This document shows positions 52,374 through 60,807 of a DNA stretch of 64,000 bases, piece by piece. Each line of letters begins with the position of its first letter. Position 1 is the first letter of the stretch. The notes beneath the pieces are model-generated. The model saw only the letters and a list, made by a program, of their open reading frames with translations. It searched no databases and was not told the DNA's origin. This DNA is from a virus. A program made the position numbers and the translations under genes. The stretch covers positions 62,001-126,000 of IMG/VR virus record IMGVR_UViG_3300023202_000205, one strand, 5' to 3'.

Positions 52374-52872
52374 TGTCGGGTAGTTCCCTAACGCTAACAC
52401 GGATGTGGTGTGTCTTACCACTTTTAAAGAGCACGTTGGGGTAAACCAGATACAGATCGTCTGGTTGGTCGCCAGGAAACCCCTTATCGTCATCTTCTGG
52501 CTCACGGCCAGTAAGCCGGTGGAACGTCTCTGCGTCGACGCCGAAGCAGAAGCACTGCATATCACCGCCTGCGTAGGCTATGAACTCGATGTAGGCTATG
52601 GACTCGATGACGGTCTCCCCAGGCACTTGATCACAGTAACCTATAGCATCTCCATCCAGTGTTACTATGTAGATCCTCCCCCAGTTGATGCGGGCATCTA
52701 CCACCTCCTTTTCCACATCAAGAACACCATCCCGCACTCGCCTAGCGAGAGCTGGAGCGTGCCGATAGATTACGTCGGCGATATGGCGACGTATTGCCTC
52801 ATATGTCGGGTCGATCTCTACTTCAGTAGCTAGACTCTCGACAAGCCCGCCGCGTATTTCTCTGAACTTCAT
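52366..52872 (-). CDS. Hypothetical protein
   Basis: 168 residues from ATG 52872 (AAGGAGAAG upstream, inside the previous gene). N-terminal helical part, then a beta-rich domain (DARINWGRIYIVTLDGDAIG, CFCFGVDAETFHRLTGREPE). Not recognised. Confidence 0.6.
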   Translation of the reverse strand: MKFREIRGGLVESLATEVEIDPTYEAIRRHIADVIYRHAPALARRVRDGVLDVEKEVVDARINWGRIYIVTLDGDAIGYCDQVPGETVIESIAYIEFIAYAGGDMQCFCFGVDAETFHRLTGREPEDDDKGFPGDQPDDLYLVYPNVLFKSGKTHHIRVSVRELPDNG

Positions 52873-53153
52873 GACTTCTCCTTGATCACAGGCATCACGA
52901 TGCGGTCGAAGACGATCTTGGTACGCAACGGACGAACGTTGCGGAAGGGTGGCAACCGAATCAGCAACCACTGCACCCACCTGGCTCGGCGCCAGAAGAA
53001 TCGCTCACGACGATTCATCTGATCCATCGGCACACCACGGACGTAACGGCTAGGGGCATCCGGGTCGCTGATCGGAATCACCACCGGCTTCCTGTTCGGA
53101 TCGAATAAACCCGCCGGTTTTCCATTCGGGAATCTGTTCGGGAAAACGCTCAT
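52869..53153 (-). CDS. Small basic hypothetical protein
   Basis: 94 residues, Pro/Arg-rich N-terminus, then a hydrophobic RFFWRRARWVQWLLIRLPPF stretch that could sit at a membrane surface. ATGA overlap with the next gene. Confidence 0.55.
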   Translation of the reverse strand: MSVFPNRFPNGKPAGLFDPNRKPVVIPISDPDAPSRYVRGVPMDQMNRRERFFWRRARWVQWLLIRLPPFRNVRPLRTKIVFDRIVMPVIKEKS

Positions 53154-53157
53154 GCGT

Positions 53158-53304
53158 CTATTTCATCACGACGACCTGATAATGGCCTCGGTCGCAATAC
53201 CCCGGTCGCTGCTTGATGAAGGCCAGCATCTCGTTCTCGTCATAGAGCTCGAGACAGACGGTATGCTCGCCGTCGTTGAGCTTCCATTTCCAGTTGTTTC
53301 CCAT
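53158..53304 (-). CDS. Very small hypothetical protein
   Basis: 48 residues, AAAGGGAG site before ATG 53304. Contains WKWKLNDGEHTVCLELYDEN and a Tyr/Cys/His-rich end. Ends 4 nt before the next ATG. Confidence 0.55.
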   Translation of the reverse strand: MGNNWKWKLNDGEHTVCLELYDENEMLAFIKQRPGYCDRGHYQVVVMK

Positions 53305-53321
53305 GTTATACTCCCTTTGGT

Positions 53322-53522
53322 TTACTCGTAACTGCAACAGCCTATAAGGCCATCTAGAAACTTGAGAATCTCAGTGACCTCTGGCTCCCTACTGTGTGTC
53401 GGTGCCCACTCCTCGAGCTTACGCTGCACCGCCCGACCACGCTCCTTTCCATGCATAGTAATGACGGCTGCCAACTGCACCAGTTGATGTGCCTCCGCGA
53501 TTATCTCGTCTTCATCTCTCAT
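53322..53522 (-). CDS. Small helical hypothetical protein
   Basis: 66 residues, GGGGG site. Helix-rich, acidic and charged (DEDEIIAEAHQLVQLAAVIT), ending LIGCCSYE. Confidence 0.55.
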   Translation of the reverse strand: MRDEDEIIAEAHQLVQLAAVITMHGKERGRAVQRKLEEWAPTHSREPEVTEILKFLDGLIGCCSYE

Positions 53523-53557
53523 AAAACCCCCGCTCAGTAAGACTTACGTTGGCGACC

Positions 53558-53881
53558 CTAAATGATCGGATCGCTGAACTTGTTGAGCTGGTCCTTGTGC
53601 TCACGCACATACGTGAGGCACCGATTGAGGCGTGACACCCCGCGGTCATATCCGGCCGCGATTGCCTCGGCAAATCCCTCGCGGTGGTCGCCGCTCAAGA
53701 TGAGAAAGTACTCCATCTGCCCGAGCACGAGCGCGGTGGTCACGTCGCCGTAGATATACGTGTCGTGACTATTATAGGAGATATACCAGTGCTTGCTCCC
53801 GGTATCGACCTCGTCGGTCCGGTTGGGAACAGTGCACGGCATCCCTTCGATAACAGCCATATAAGCTGAGCTACGTTTCAT
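53558..53881 (-). CDS. Hypothetical protein
   Basis: 107 residues, AAGGTAGC before ATG. A beta-rich first half (KHWYISYNSHDTYIYGDVTT) and helical second half. Lies 38 nt below palindrome copy 8. Confidence 0.6.
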   Translation of the reverse strand: MKRSSAYMAVIEGMPCTVPNRTDEVDTGSKHWYISYNSHDTYIYGDVTTALVLGQMEYFLILSGDHREGFAEAIAAGYDRGVSRLNRCLTYVREHKDQLNKFSDPII

Positions 53882-53919
53882 GCTACCTTATCTTTCTTTT
53901 ATCCGTCTATTAGTGAATA

Positions 53920-53935
53920 GTGTTCACGCGAACAC
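53920..53935. promoter_or_regulatory. 16-bp palindromic operator-like site, copy 8
   Basis: GTGTTCACGCGAACAC, extended to a 24-bp palindrome by AATA/TATT. 38 nt upstream of ATG 53881 and 2 nt past the stop of the preceding gene. Confidence 0.85.
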
Positions 53936-53937
53936 TA

Positions 53938-54234
53938 TTACTCGTGGTGACTCTCGATCACTCGACGAGACGCTTCGACCCAGTTATCTATGGCCTCTCG
54001 CATCTCCTGGCGGACCTCACTCAGCACCTCAGCGTGTTGGTCGTCATCCCCCTCAGAAACCACGTCCGCAATCCGACGTGTTAGTAATACGTCGAACAAC
54101 CCTACGTGGTCCCGCAAGAACCGAGCACACCCGAGGGCGGCCTGGTCCAGCTGCTCGGCACTCTGCTGGGTTGCACCGTGGTACGCCTCCGCGTCGAGCT
54201 CAGCAGCTCGATGAGGATCTCCTTCTGATGGCAT
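53938..54234 (-). CDS. Small acidic hypothetical protein
   Basis: 98 residues from ATG 54234 (GGAG 8 nt upstream). ATG 54276, overlapping the previous gene, is an alternative start. Ala/Glu/Arg helices (AAELDAEAYHGATQQSAEQL) throughout. Confidence 0.55.
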   Translation of the reverse strand: MPSEGDPHRAAELDAEAYHGATQQSAEQLDQAALGCARFLRDHVGLFDVLLTRRIADVVSEGDDDQHAEVLSEVRQEMREAIDNWVEASRRVIESHHE

Positions 54235-54259
54235 TTGTAGCTCCAAGTAAGGTAAGTGG

Positions 54260-54565
54260 TTAGGTGTTTCCGTCATCAAATAAATCAAGGACCAGGCTCT
54301 GGATCTTTTCACGGACATCCCGCGCCTCCGGAAGTGGTTCCGGTTCCCCCAACTGGTTGTGTGGTGCTGTCGCAAACTCCCATAGAATTAACAACCTCTC
54401 ACGGAGGTCCTCTGAGTACTGCTCCTGATTCTCCAAACAATCCTGTAACCGCTCTATCTCCTGAGCAGCTTGCACCATCTGCTGACAGCAGATGTCTCGT
54501 TCCCAGGGCTCTCCGTCAGTCGCTCCGAGACCTACTGACGCCCGTAGTTTCTGTACTAGACTCAC
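54260..54565 (-). CDS. Small helical hypothetical protein
   Basis: 101 residues, GTG start with AAGGAGG upstream, overlapping the previous stop as GTGA. Central coiled coil (AQEIERLQDCLENQEQYSED). Unknown. Confidence 0.6.
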   Translation of the reverse strand: MSLVQKLRASVGLGATDGEPWERDICCQQMVQAAQEIERLQDCLENQEQYSEDLRERLLILWEFATAPHNQLGEPEPLPEARDVREKIQSLVLDLFDDGNT

Positions 54566-54837
54566 CGCTCAGCCTCCTTTTGCCATTTCCGGGCGTACTG
54601 CAGCGCCCTCCGCAGGGCACTCTCGATGCCCTCAGAGGTCCCGTCGTGCTCCACCTGCACATCCGCGAGGGCCCGGGATATGCTGACACGGTCTGACTTT
54701 CTCCAGAAAATAACGGACACTTCTGATGCATCTATTTCGATCTCGGCCTCTCCTGACCGACTGCCTAACTGGATAGCTTCTGAAACCAGGTCTGAGAGAG
54801 TCCTTTGTTCATCCCCCAGCACATTGTGGTCGCACAT
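54562..54837 (-). CDS. Small hypothetical protein
   Basis: 91 residues, AAGGGGC site; its start overlaps the previous stop as TAATG. Alpha/beta with EIDASEVSVIFWRKSDRVSI and a C-terminal helix. Confidence 0.6.
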   Translation of the reverse strand: MCDHNVLGDEQRTLSDLVSEAIQLGSRSGEAEIEIDASEVSVIFWRKSDRVSISRALADVQVEHDGTSEGIESALRRALQYARKWQKEAER

Positions 54838-54968
54838 TAAACGCCCCTTTCTTCACTCAACTGCTCGGTGACCTGCTCTGCGAATGCGAATATATGCTCG
54901 ACGACACCATCGCCGAAGTCTACGTGCGCTCGTTTCGACCGTAACGCCCAAGGACATCCTCCAGTCAT
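54837..54968 (-). CDS. Very small protein, 43 residues
   Basis: Both ends are coupled: ATG 54968 overlaps the previous TGA and its TAA overlaps the next ATG. Acidic helix DFGDGVVEHIFAFAEQVTEQ. The overlaps are the main evidence. Confidence 0.45.
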   Translation of the reverse strand: MTGGCPWALRSKRAHVDFGDGVVEHIFAFAEQVTEQLSEERGV

Positions 54969-55039
54969 GGCAGGTTCCGCCGCCACACTCCTTGAATCGC
55001 TTTCGCGACCGCGCGATTTAAATCTATCGTAACAGGCAT
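54965..55039 (-). CDS. Very small protein, 24 residues
   Basis: ATG 55039 with GGGAGAT upstream, ending in an ATGA overlap with the next small gene. May be a translated leader that couples its neighbours. Confidence 0.35.
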   Translation of the reverse strand: MPVTIDLNRAVAKAIQGVWRRNLP

Positions 55040-55041
55040 TC

Positions 55042-55284
55042 TTATCTCCCCCGGCGTTTATGCTTCTTCATTTTCTTGCGGCGGGCTCTGGCCGCCCGAC
55101 GCTTCTGCTTCCCCAGCAAGCTATGATTATGACCCCAGGGCTTTGACGGTAGAGGTGCCACATAACCCGGCTGTGCCTTCAGCACGAACGGCCTATCCCC
55201 CTGTTCACGCCGCCTCCTCATCTCCAGGCCAAGAACACGCTCGAGGATAAGGACACGCTCGCGCTTAGTTAGATGTCCCGCCAT
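55042..55284 (-). CDS. Small, extremely basic protein
   Basis: 80 residues. C-terminus KQKRRAARARRKKMKKHKRR; net charge strongly positive. Nucleic-acid binding is likely. N-terminal HLTKRERVLILERVLGLEM is a helix. Confidence 0.6.
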   Translation of the reverse strand: MAGHLTKRERVLILERVLGLEMRRRREQGDRPFVLKAQPGYVAPLPSKPWGHNHSLLGKQKRRAARARRKKMKKHKRRGR

Positions 55285-55747
55285 CAGCTTTGCTCCGTCT
55301 CCGGCTCATGTCCGGTAGATAGTGGGCGATCTGCTCAGCCCAGGTTCGCCCCGTCAGGTTCCCCGTCGCCTGCATGTAGCCACAGGCAAAGAAAATCTGG
55401 TCCGGTTCGACGCCGGTCAGTTCGTCGACGAGCTCTCGTGTCCCGTCTTTGAAGAAATGTCCGAAGTCGCACTCGACCACCCATTCCACAGGATCGATGC
55501 CTAAGATCTCAAGGGCATCGAGCAGCGGATAGACATTCTCCCACCATTCGTAGGCCACTCCCGCACCCCCTGACAGGTCGCACTCACCGAGCTTGATGTG
55601 ACGGATTGCTAGCAGCATGTGAGCAATCTCGTCATACGACCGGTCGGACAACCCCTCCTTGATAGATTGGGCGACGAACCGCTCGTCTGGATCGAGTTTT
55701 ATACGCAAAAGCGTATCGACAAATTCATGCGTGCTCTCTATATGCAT
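55265..55747 (-). CDS. Hypothetical protein below a structured leader
   Basis: 160 residues from ATG 55747, with AGGAGATC upstream. Helix-rich and acidic (HEFVDTLLRIKLDPDERFVA, YEWWENVYPLLDALEILGID). The 28 nt above its start touch the large RNA-like element at 55775-55909, so its expression may be controlled by that structure. Confidence 0.6.
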   Translation of the reverse strand: MHIESTHEFVDTLLRIKLDPDERFVAQSIKEGLSDRSYDEIAHMLLAIRHIKLGECDLSGGAGVAYEWWENVYPLLDALEILGIDPVEWVVECDFGHFFKDGTRELVDELTGVEPDQIFFACGYMQATGNLTGRTWAEQIAHYLPDMSRRRSKADGGTSN

Positions 55748-55774
55748 TGTCAGATCTCCTGTATAGTCTATCTG

Positions 55775-55909
55775 TTCTGTCACCAAAGCGCCCACTAGGC
55801 TATCAAGGCTTAGACAGAGCTACTCGTCAACAGCTCCCACCCCTATCTGCCCGAGACGATAGGGACCTTCTTAAGACGGGCTCACCTAGTGAGCGCTTTG
55901 GTGACAGAA
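55775..55909 (-). ncRNA. 135-nt structured RNA candidate with 25-bp closing stem
   Basis: Left arm 55775-55799 and right arm 55885-55909 are complementary over 25 positions with one exception, 55792/55892. That position is a C-A mismatch on the plus strand but a G-U pair on the minus strand, which favours a minus-strand RNA. Inside, on the minus strand: CCCUAUC/GAUAGGG and GAGCU/AGCUC hairpins, AAGG/CCUU closing a junction, and GCCCG that can pair with CGGGC in the first hairpin loop as a pseudoknot. It lies between a terminator and ATG 55747. Candidates: riboswitch-like leader, processed ncRNA, or RNase III site. Confidence 0.55.
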
Positions 55910-55932
55910 ATATGGTGTTTGTAGAAATCAAG

Positions 55933-55962
55933 AGAAAGGGCCGGCAAGTACCGGCCCTTTCT
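55933..55962. terminator. Bidirectional rho-independent terminator
   Basis: AGAAAGGGCCGG/CCGGCCCTTTCT stem of 12 bp, 6-nt loop. T-rich on both sides; it ends the 148-residue gene leftward. Confidence 0.85.
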
Positions 55963-55977
55963 GCTTTTCTTTATCTA

Positions 55978-56424
55978 TCAGTCGATTACCCGCCTTTTGG
56001 TACGGAGGTCGACCTGATAGGTGATCAAGTAGATCCCTTCCTGGAACACGTGATCGTCATGCTCGGGATGTGCCAGCGTCCACTCACCTGTCGCCTCGAT
56101 CACCGGCCCCAGGCATTCCTGGCGCATAGCGGGATCATCACGAAAAAGATCGACTGGACACGCCTCCGCCGCCCGGGCAGCATCGTCGGGCCAGAAAATG
56201 CGAACGGGACCTTGCGCGTGATGCCGGGACCCGACGGTCTGGCCGAGAGCCACCTGCCTGGACTGCTCAGTATTTTCGACGTTCCACGCCGCCGGGCGTT
56301 TGGAGATGGGGTGACAGTAAACATCCCCCTGATGGCCCGCAGCATCCTTGTCATGCTTACGAACCTCCTGCTGGACCTTCGCGGCCTTGTCGTTCAGTTC
56401 CTTGATGTGTTCTTGGACGTTCAT
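55978..56424 (-). CDS. Hypothetical protein
   Basis: 148 residues, GAGGAGAG site. N-terminal coiled coil (HIKELNDKAAKVQQEVRKHD), then an alpha/beta region with PISKRPAAWN and a C-terminal strand pair (EGIYLITYQVDLRTKRRVID). Last gene before the terminator. Not recognised. Confidence 0.6.
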   Translation of the reverse strand: MNVQEHIKELNDKAAKVQQEVRKHDKDAAGHQGDVYCHPISKRPAAWNVENTEQSRQVALGQTVGSRHHAQGPVRIFWPDDAARAAEACPVDLFRDDPAMRQECLGPVIEATGEWTLAHPEHDDHVFQEGIYLITYQVDLRTKRRVID

Positions 56425-56440
56425 GTCTCTCCTCTAATTC

Positions 56441-59089
56441 CTAGCTCTGGTGAGCTATGGTGGTCTCGTCGAAACCACAGATGGATTCGTGAGCTTCGCG
56501 ACACGTTGTCGCGTTAGCGTCGACAGGCATGGCGTACACCCGGCCAGTCGAGTTATCTGAGCCATACAGATATTGGTCTGCGTGCATGTCCTGAACCAGG
56601 ATACGGGGAAGACCGTGGTACATGTCCGAGTCAACTAATTTAGTATCGGTATCCCCTAGATATCGCTCAATCCCGTATCGTTCGATCAATACACGACGCA
56701 CCTCTGCGTTTACTTCTCCCCCAATCTCTTCGAGGGTTATCAAGTGAGGTTCCATGATCACGTGTTCTTTCACCCGCACACCATGCCAGTGATATAACGA
56801 CCACCCGTCCCGCCACCTATGCGAAGGACCTTCCTCACAATGTGCGCGGTTTTGCCTGTCTGTAAAGACTACCTCGGGGTTTTCACTTACTACACAGAAC
56901 TTTTCATGAAAACACTGAAAACCACCCTCAGCCGCATCCTCGTAATGTCTCCACTTCTCATACTCCGGGAGATCCAACCAACCCATCTCCCGGAAAGCTG
57001 TGATGAAAGTAATCCAACCGCCCCACGTGCGGCCTCCCTGGTAAACACGGCCCCACTTAGTGGCACAGCCAACAGCATTCTTTATAGAAATGCCAGTCCT
57101 ACAACAGAACAAAGCAACGCCGCATAACACCTGCGAAAGAGTATCCTTTGACCACTTAACCTCTTTCGCCTTACTCATTTCAGCATACACAGCTTCGCGG
57201 GTGGCGTCGCCCACAGCTTCGTGGGTGGCGTCGGACACAGCTCTGAGGGTGGCTTCGTCCACAGCTCTGTGGGTGGCGTCGGACACAGCTCTGAGGGTGG
57301 CGTCGGACACAGCTCTGAGGGTGGCAGCATACACAGCTTCGCGGGTGGCGTCGTCCACAGCTTCGCGGGTGGCGTCGTGCACAGCTCTGTGGGTGGCGTT
57401 GTGCACAGCTCTGAGGGTAGCGTCGGACACAGCTCTGTGGGTGGCTTCGATCACAACATCGCCGGTGACGGCATACACAGCTTCGCGGGTGGCTTCGTCC
57501 ACAGCTCTGTGGGTGGCGGCATACACAGCTTCGCGGGTGGCTTCGTGCACAGCTCCGAGGGTGGCGTCACCCACAGCTTCGCGGGTGACGTCGTCCACAG
57601 CTCTGTAGGTGGCTAAGTCCACAGCTTCGCGGGTGGCAGCGAACACAGCTTCGCGGGTGGCGTCGTCCACAGCTTCGTAGGTGGCGGTGTCCACAGCTTC
57701 GTGGGTGGCGTCGTCCACAGCTTCGTGGGTGGCGTCGTCCACAGCTCTGAGGGTGGCGTCGTGCACAGCTTTGCGGGTGGCGTCGCTCACAGCTCTGAGG
57801 GTGGCGTCGTGCACAGCTTCGAGGGTGGCGTCGTCCACAGCTCTGTAGGTGGCTAAGTCCACAGCTCTGAGGGTGGCGTTGTGCACAGCTTCATGGGTGG
57901 CGTTGTGCACAGCTTCGCCGGTGGCGTCGTTCACAGCTCTGAGGGTGGCGATGTCCACAGCTTCGAGGGTGGCGTCGTGCACAGCTCTGTAGGTGGCGTT
58001 GTGCACAGCTATGCGGGTGGCGTCGTCCACAGCTTCTTGGGTGGCGTCGCCCACAGCTTCGTGGGTGGCTTCGTGCACAGCTTCGCGGGTGGCGTCGTGC
58101 ACAGCTCTGTGGGTGGCGTTGTGCACAGCTCTGAGGGTAGCGTCGGACACAGCTCTGTGGGTGGCGTCGTCCACAGCTCTGCGGGTAGCGTCGGACACAG
58201 CTCTGTGGGTGGCGAAGTGCACAGCTCTGAGGGTGGCGTCGTCCACAGCTCTGCGGATGGCGATGTGCACAGCTTCGCGGGTGGCGTCGCCCACAGCGTC
58301 GGACACAGCTTCGCGGGTGGCGTCGTCCACAGCTCTGTGGGTGGCAGCGAACACAGCTCTGAGGGTGGCAGCGAACACAGCTTCGCGGGTGGCGGTGTCC
58401 ACAGCTCCGAGGGTGGCGTCGTCCACAGCTTCGTAGGTGGCGTCGCCCACAGCTTCGTGGGTGGCGGCATACACAGCTTCGCGGGTGGCTTCGTCCACAG
58501 CTCTGTGGGTGGCGGCATACACAGCTTCGCGGGTGGCGTCGGACACAGCTCTGAGGGTGGCGTCGGACACAGCTCTGAGGGTGGCAGCGAACACAGCTTC
58601 GCGGGTGGTGGCGTCCACAGCTTCGTGGATGGCTTCGTGCACAGCTTCGTGGGTGGCGTCGTCCACAGCTCTGTAGGTGGCTAAGTCCACAGCTCTGAGG
58701 GTGGCGTTGTGCACAGCTTCATGGGTGGCGTTGTGCACAGCTTCGCCGGTGGCGTCGTTCACAGCTCTGAGGGTGGCGTCGTGCACAGCTTCGAGGGTGG
58801 TGTCGTGCACAGCATCGCGGGTGGAAGGCCTCGGCATAGACTTAGAGGACTCCTGCCCCTGACGATACCACCACAAGGCAGCCGTACCATAAACCAATGC
58901 CATCTGCAGGGGGCTATCAACAATCACTACTTTCGGTTCCGATAGTCCTGCAGATTCGTATAACCCTCGAATACCGCTGATAACGCGGTCCCGATCACAA
59001 CGCTCGGTAGAGCGCGTATGTTCGATCCACTTTTCTGTATGTTTCTTCAGGTTCTCGTAGTCCTGTTCCGTTAAGTCAAGGTGCAGCAT
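56441..59089 (-). CDS. DUF6745-type protein with about 68 octapeptide repeats
   Basis: 882 residues from ATG 59089 (AAAGGAGTGC upstream); the ATG at 59167 has no ribosome site. Three parts: a short N-terminal domain (LDLTEQDYENLKKHTEKW, VVIVDSPLQMALVYG), about 550 residues of consecutive octads of the form A-V-x-x-A-T-x-(R/E), e.g. AVDDATRE and AVSDATLR, and a C-terminal domain with WRDGWSLYHWHGVRVKEHVI and IERYGIERYLGD, typical of DUF6745 proteins. In relatives a shorter run of similar small-residue repeats occupies the same place. The repeat is probably a regular helical or coiled array. Function unknown. The reverse strand is also open for hundreds of codons, which is a composition artefact. 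Confidence 0.75.
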   Translation of the reverse strand: MLHLDLTEQDYENLKKHTEKWIEHTRSTERCDRDRVISGIRGLYESAGLSEPKVVIVDSPLQMALVYGTAALWWYRQGQESSKSMPRPSTRDAVHDTTLEAVHDATLRAVNDATGEAVHNATHEAVHNATLRAVDLATYRAVDDATHEAVHEAIHEAVDATTREAVFAATLRAVSDATLRAVSDATREAVYAATHRAVDEATREAVYAATHEAVGDATYEAVDDATLGAVDTATREAVFAATLRAVFAATHRAVDDATREAVSDAVGDATREAVHIAIRRAVDDATLRAVHFATHRAVSDATRRAVDDATHRAVSDATLRAVHNATHRAVHDATREAVHEATHEAVGDATQEAVDDATRIAVHNATYRAVHDATLEAVDIATLRAVNDATGEAVHNATHEAVHNATLRAVDLATYRAVDDATLEAVHDATLRAVSDATRKAVHDATLRAVDDATHEAVDDATHEAVDTATYEAVDDATREAVFAATREAVDLATYRAVDDVTREAVGDATLGAVHEATREAVYAATHRAVDEATREAVYAVTGDVVIEATHRAVSDATLRAVHNATHRAVHDATREAVDDATREAVYAATLRAVSDATLRAVSDATHRAVDEATLRAVSDATHEAVGDATREAVYAEMSKAKEVKWSKDTLSQVLCGVALFCCRTGISIKNAVGCATKWGRVYQGGRTWGGWITFITAFREMGWLDLPEYEKWRHYEDAAEGGFQCFHEKFCVVSENPEVVFTDRQNRAHCEEGPSHRWRDGWSLYHWHGVRVKEHVIMEPHLITLEEIGGEVNAEVRRVLIERYGIERYLGDTDTKLVDSDMYHGLPRILVQDMHADQYLYGSDNSTGRVYAMPVDANATTCREAHESICGFDETTIAHQS
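57185..58830 (-). repeat. 24-bp tandem repeat tract encoding octapeptides
   Basis: About 1.65 kb of degenerate 24-bp units. On the plus strand each reads roughly CACAGCT(C/T)yGnGGGTGGCGnC with variation mostly at codons 3, 4, 7 and 8. Some blocks recur exactly, e.g. 57835-57990 and 58670-58800, showing block duplication. Confidence 0.85.
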
Positions 59090-59381
59090 TGTGCACTCCT
59101 TTCCTGTAGAGCAGGGAACGGCTCTTACCGTCCCTTGCAGTTTTCTAGAATAGCTGATAGTTTTCAAACAACCAGCATAGAAGGGTCACTAGAGAGTATC
59201 GTCATAAGTCGTGTGTCTGTAGGGGTTTACGTACCCCGCGATACCAGACCTTATCAGCCCTCCCAAAACAACCCCACTTTACCCATCTTTCTGACACATG
59301 TCGCCACAGACGACAAAACCCCATTATCCAAATAACACCCCTTTGATCACTTTTTGAGCGATAACAAAACGACTCTTTGAG

Positions 59382-59786
59382 TCAGGCTCTCTTACTCACT
59401 AGATCGATCAGGTGATCCACGCGAGCATCCTTTCCCCGCAAGCCCTGTAGGTACTCGCTGATCCTCTGAGCGTTCTTCAACTGGTGATTATGGGGTTCCG
59501 GCCTCCCCTCCTGGCCACAATTGAGAAACTCAGCACGAAAGAATGCCCACGACCGTTCCGTCAGCAGCCAGTGAAGCAATCCCGTGAAAGCCTGCTCTGT
59601 AGGCGACAGCGTCTCCTCAGTGGGGGCGGGCTCTGGTGCTTGGTAGTCCTGTGAGGCCTCCCTCCTAGCCTGTGAGGCCTCCCTACTAGCTTGCTCCTCG
59701 ACCCAGGACAGCTTGTTGGACAGCTCCCTTAGTGCCTCTCTGACCTCTCTGACTGAGTGAAGGTTCTTTTCCGGATCCTGAGACAT
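59382..59786 (-). CDS. Hypothetical protein with coiled coil
   Basis: 134 residues from ATG 59786, AAGGAGG site. Helical N-terminus (SVREVREALRELSNKLSWVE) with short EASQARREASQ repeats, Pro-rich linker, and a C-terminal helical domain. Above it (59168-59381) is a 214-nt gap with no feature I can support. Confidence 0.6.
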   Translation of the reverse strand: MSQDPEKNLHSVREVREALRELSNKLSWVEEQASREASQARREASQDYQAPEPAPTEETLSPTEQAFTGLLHWLLTERSWAFFRAEFLNCGQEGRPEPHNHQLKNAQRISEYLQGLRGKDARVDHLIDLVSKRA

Positions 59787-59797
59787 GAAGAGCCTCC

Positions 59798-60226
59798 TTA
59801 GTTGGGCAGCTTGGCGTAAGGGAACTGCTGCTTGATCTCCTCCACGGTGGAGACCGTTACCGGGCGTTGCCAGGGGATCTGGAACACTTTGGCGACACGA
59901 TGCAGTCCTGCTCCCCACGTCTCAGGGTCCATGCAGTCGTGCAAGCAGGTGAGTTGGTACAGCATCTTCAGGGTTCTGGGGTCGTGCATATTCACTCCCG
60001 ACTCCCTCAGGGCGCTCTGCAGGGCAGGACTGGCGAGATTACACGAATGCTGCACGTGACCCTCGAGGTACTGTTCGTCGAGGGCGAAGCCGATAGCATG
60101 CTTGTATCCCTCCTCGGAGACGAGAACTGAAGACGGCCCATAACTGGGTGAGTAGTAGATCGCTTTGGCATTCTGCCGCAGCAGGCCCTCAGCAATGCGG
60201 TAGAAGAGTTGTTTGAGTGTAAGCAT
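59798..60226 (-). CDS. Conserved phage/host accessory protein, copy A
   Basis: 142 residues from ATG 60226 with AAAGGAGG. Layout shared with the next gene: N-terminal 'FxxxAExLLxQ' helix, a short beta region with HAIGFALDEQYLEG, and a C-terminal 'LxxLxxxHDxxxPxxWxxxLxxVAxxFxI' helix pair. It belongs to a small widespread phage family of unknown function. Confidence 0.65.
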   Translation of the reverse strand: MLTLKQLFYRIAEGLLRQNAKAIYYSPSYGPSSVLVSEEGYKHAIGFALDEQYLEGHVQHSCNLASPALQSALRESGVNMHDPRTLKMLYQLTCLHDCMDPETWGAGLHRVAKVFQIPWQRPVTVSTVEEIKQQFPYAKLPN

Positions 60227-60289
60227 GATAATGCCTCCTTTGTGACTAATGGGTGAATAGACAATGACCTGGAACAACAACGTCGTTGC

Positions 60290-60691
60290 TCAGGCTGAGA
60301 CTGATTCTGGTGACCAGTCGATCTGGTAGGAGCGGGCGAGCAGCAGGAGCCGATCGGGCCACTCCCTGGGAGAAAAACGGTCGTGGATGATCTGCAGGGA
60401 GATCACCAACTCACGGGTCCGGCGATCTTCGAAATCAACGCCAGAAGCCACCAGAGCAGCCTTCAGAGGCTCTGACTCTGGGTTGGTGGGGTTGACTCGG
60501 GTAAGTGGGACCTCCTCGAAAGAGCTGTGGTAATGCTGGTCGTCGATCAGAAGACCGACGCTGACCGGCTTGCCACGCCTCGTACGGTACCGTCGGACCT
60601 GGCGGTGCGCGGTTCCCACTGGCACCACGCGACCCTCCTTGAGGAGATGATCGGCGACTTTCGTGAATATCTGAGTAGCAGATTTTGCCAT
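60290..60691 (-). CDS. Conserved phage/host accessory protein, copy B
   Basis: 133 residues. Parallels copy A: QIFTKVADHLLKEGRV, SVGLLIDDQHYHSSFEE, SLQIIHDRFSPREW, LLARSYQIDW. A tandem paralogous pair with low overall identity, so the duplication is old. Confidence 0.65.
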   Translation of the reverse strand: MAKSATQIFTKVADHLLKEGRVVPVGTAHRQVRRYRTRRGKPVSVGLLIDDQHYHSSFEEVPLTRVNPTNPESEPLKAALVASGVDFEDRRTRELVISLQIIHDRFSPREWPDRLLLLARSYQIDWSPESVSA

Positions 60692-60726
60692 GTCTCGAAT
60701 TCCTTGAAGACAGAGTGATAGACGAA

Positions 60727-60750
60727 CACCCCACGCAAAAACGTGGGGTG
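60727..60750 (-). terminator. Hairpin, possible terminator or attenuator
   Basis: CACCCCACG/CGTGGGGTG, 9 bp with a CAAAAA loop, between the 71-residue gene and copy B. The downstream T-tract is short on the minus strand, so termination strength is uncertain. Confidence 0.55.
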
Positions 60751-60807
60751 CTGTTCCGAGGTGTTTGTGAAAACTCGGGTTAGGACTTTTTTGAGCTGTG
60801 AACTAGC

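Noticed and set aside
57221-58684. Long rightward open frames with HSSEGGVVHSFAGG repeats
   Set aside because: They are the antisense of the octapeptide-repeat gene; the 24-bp repeat keeps every frame free of stops. No ribosome site or independent conservation signal.
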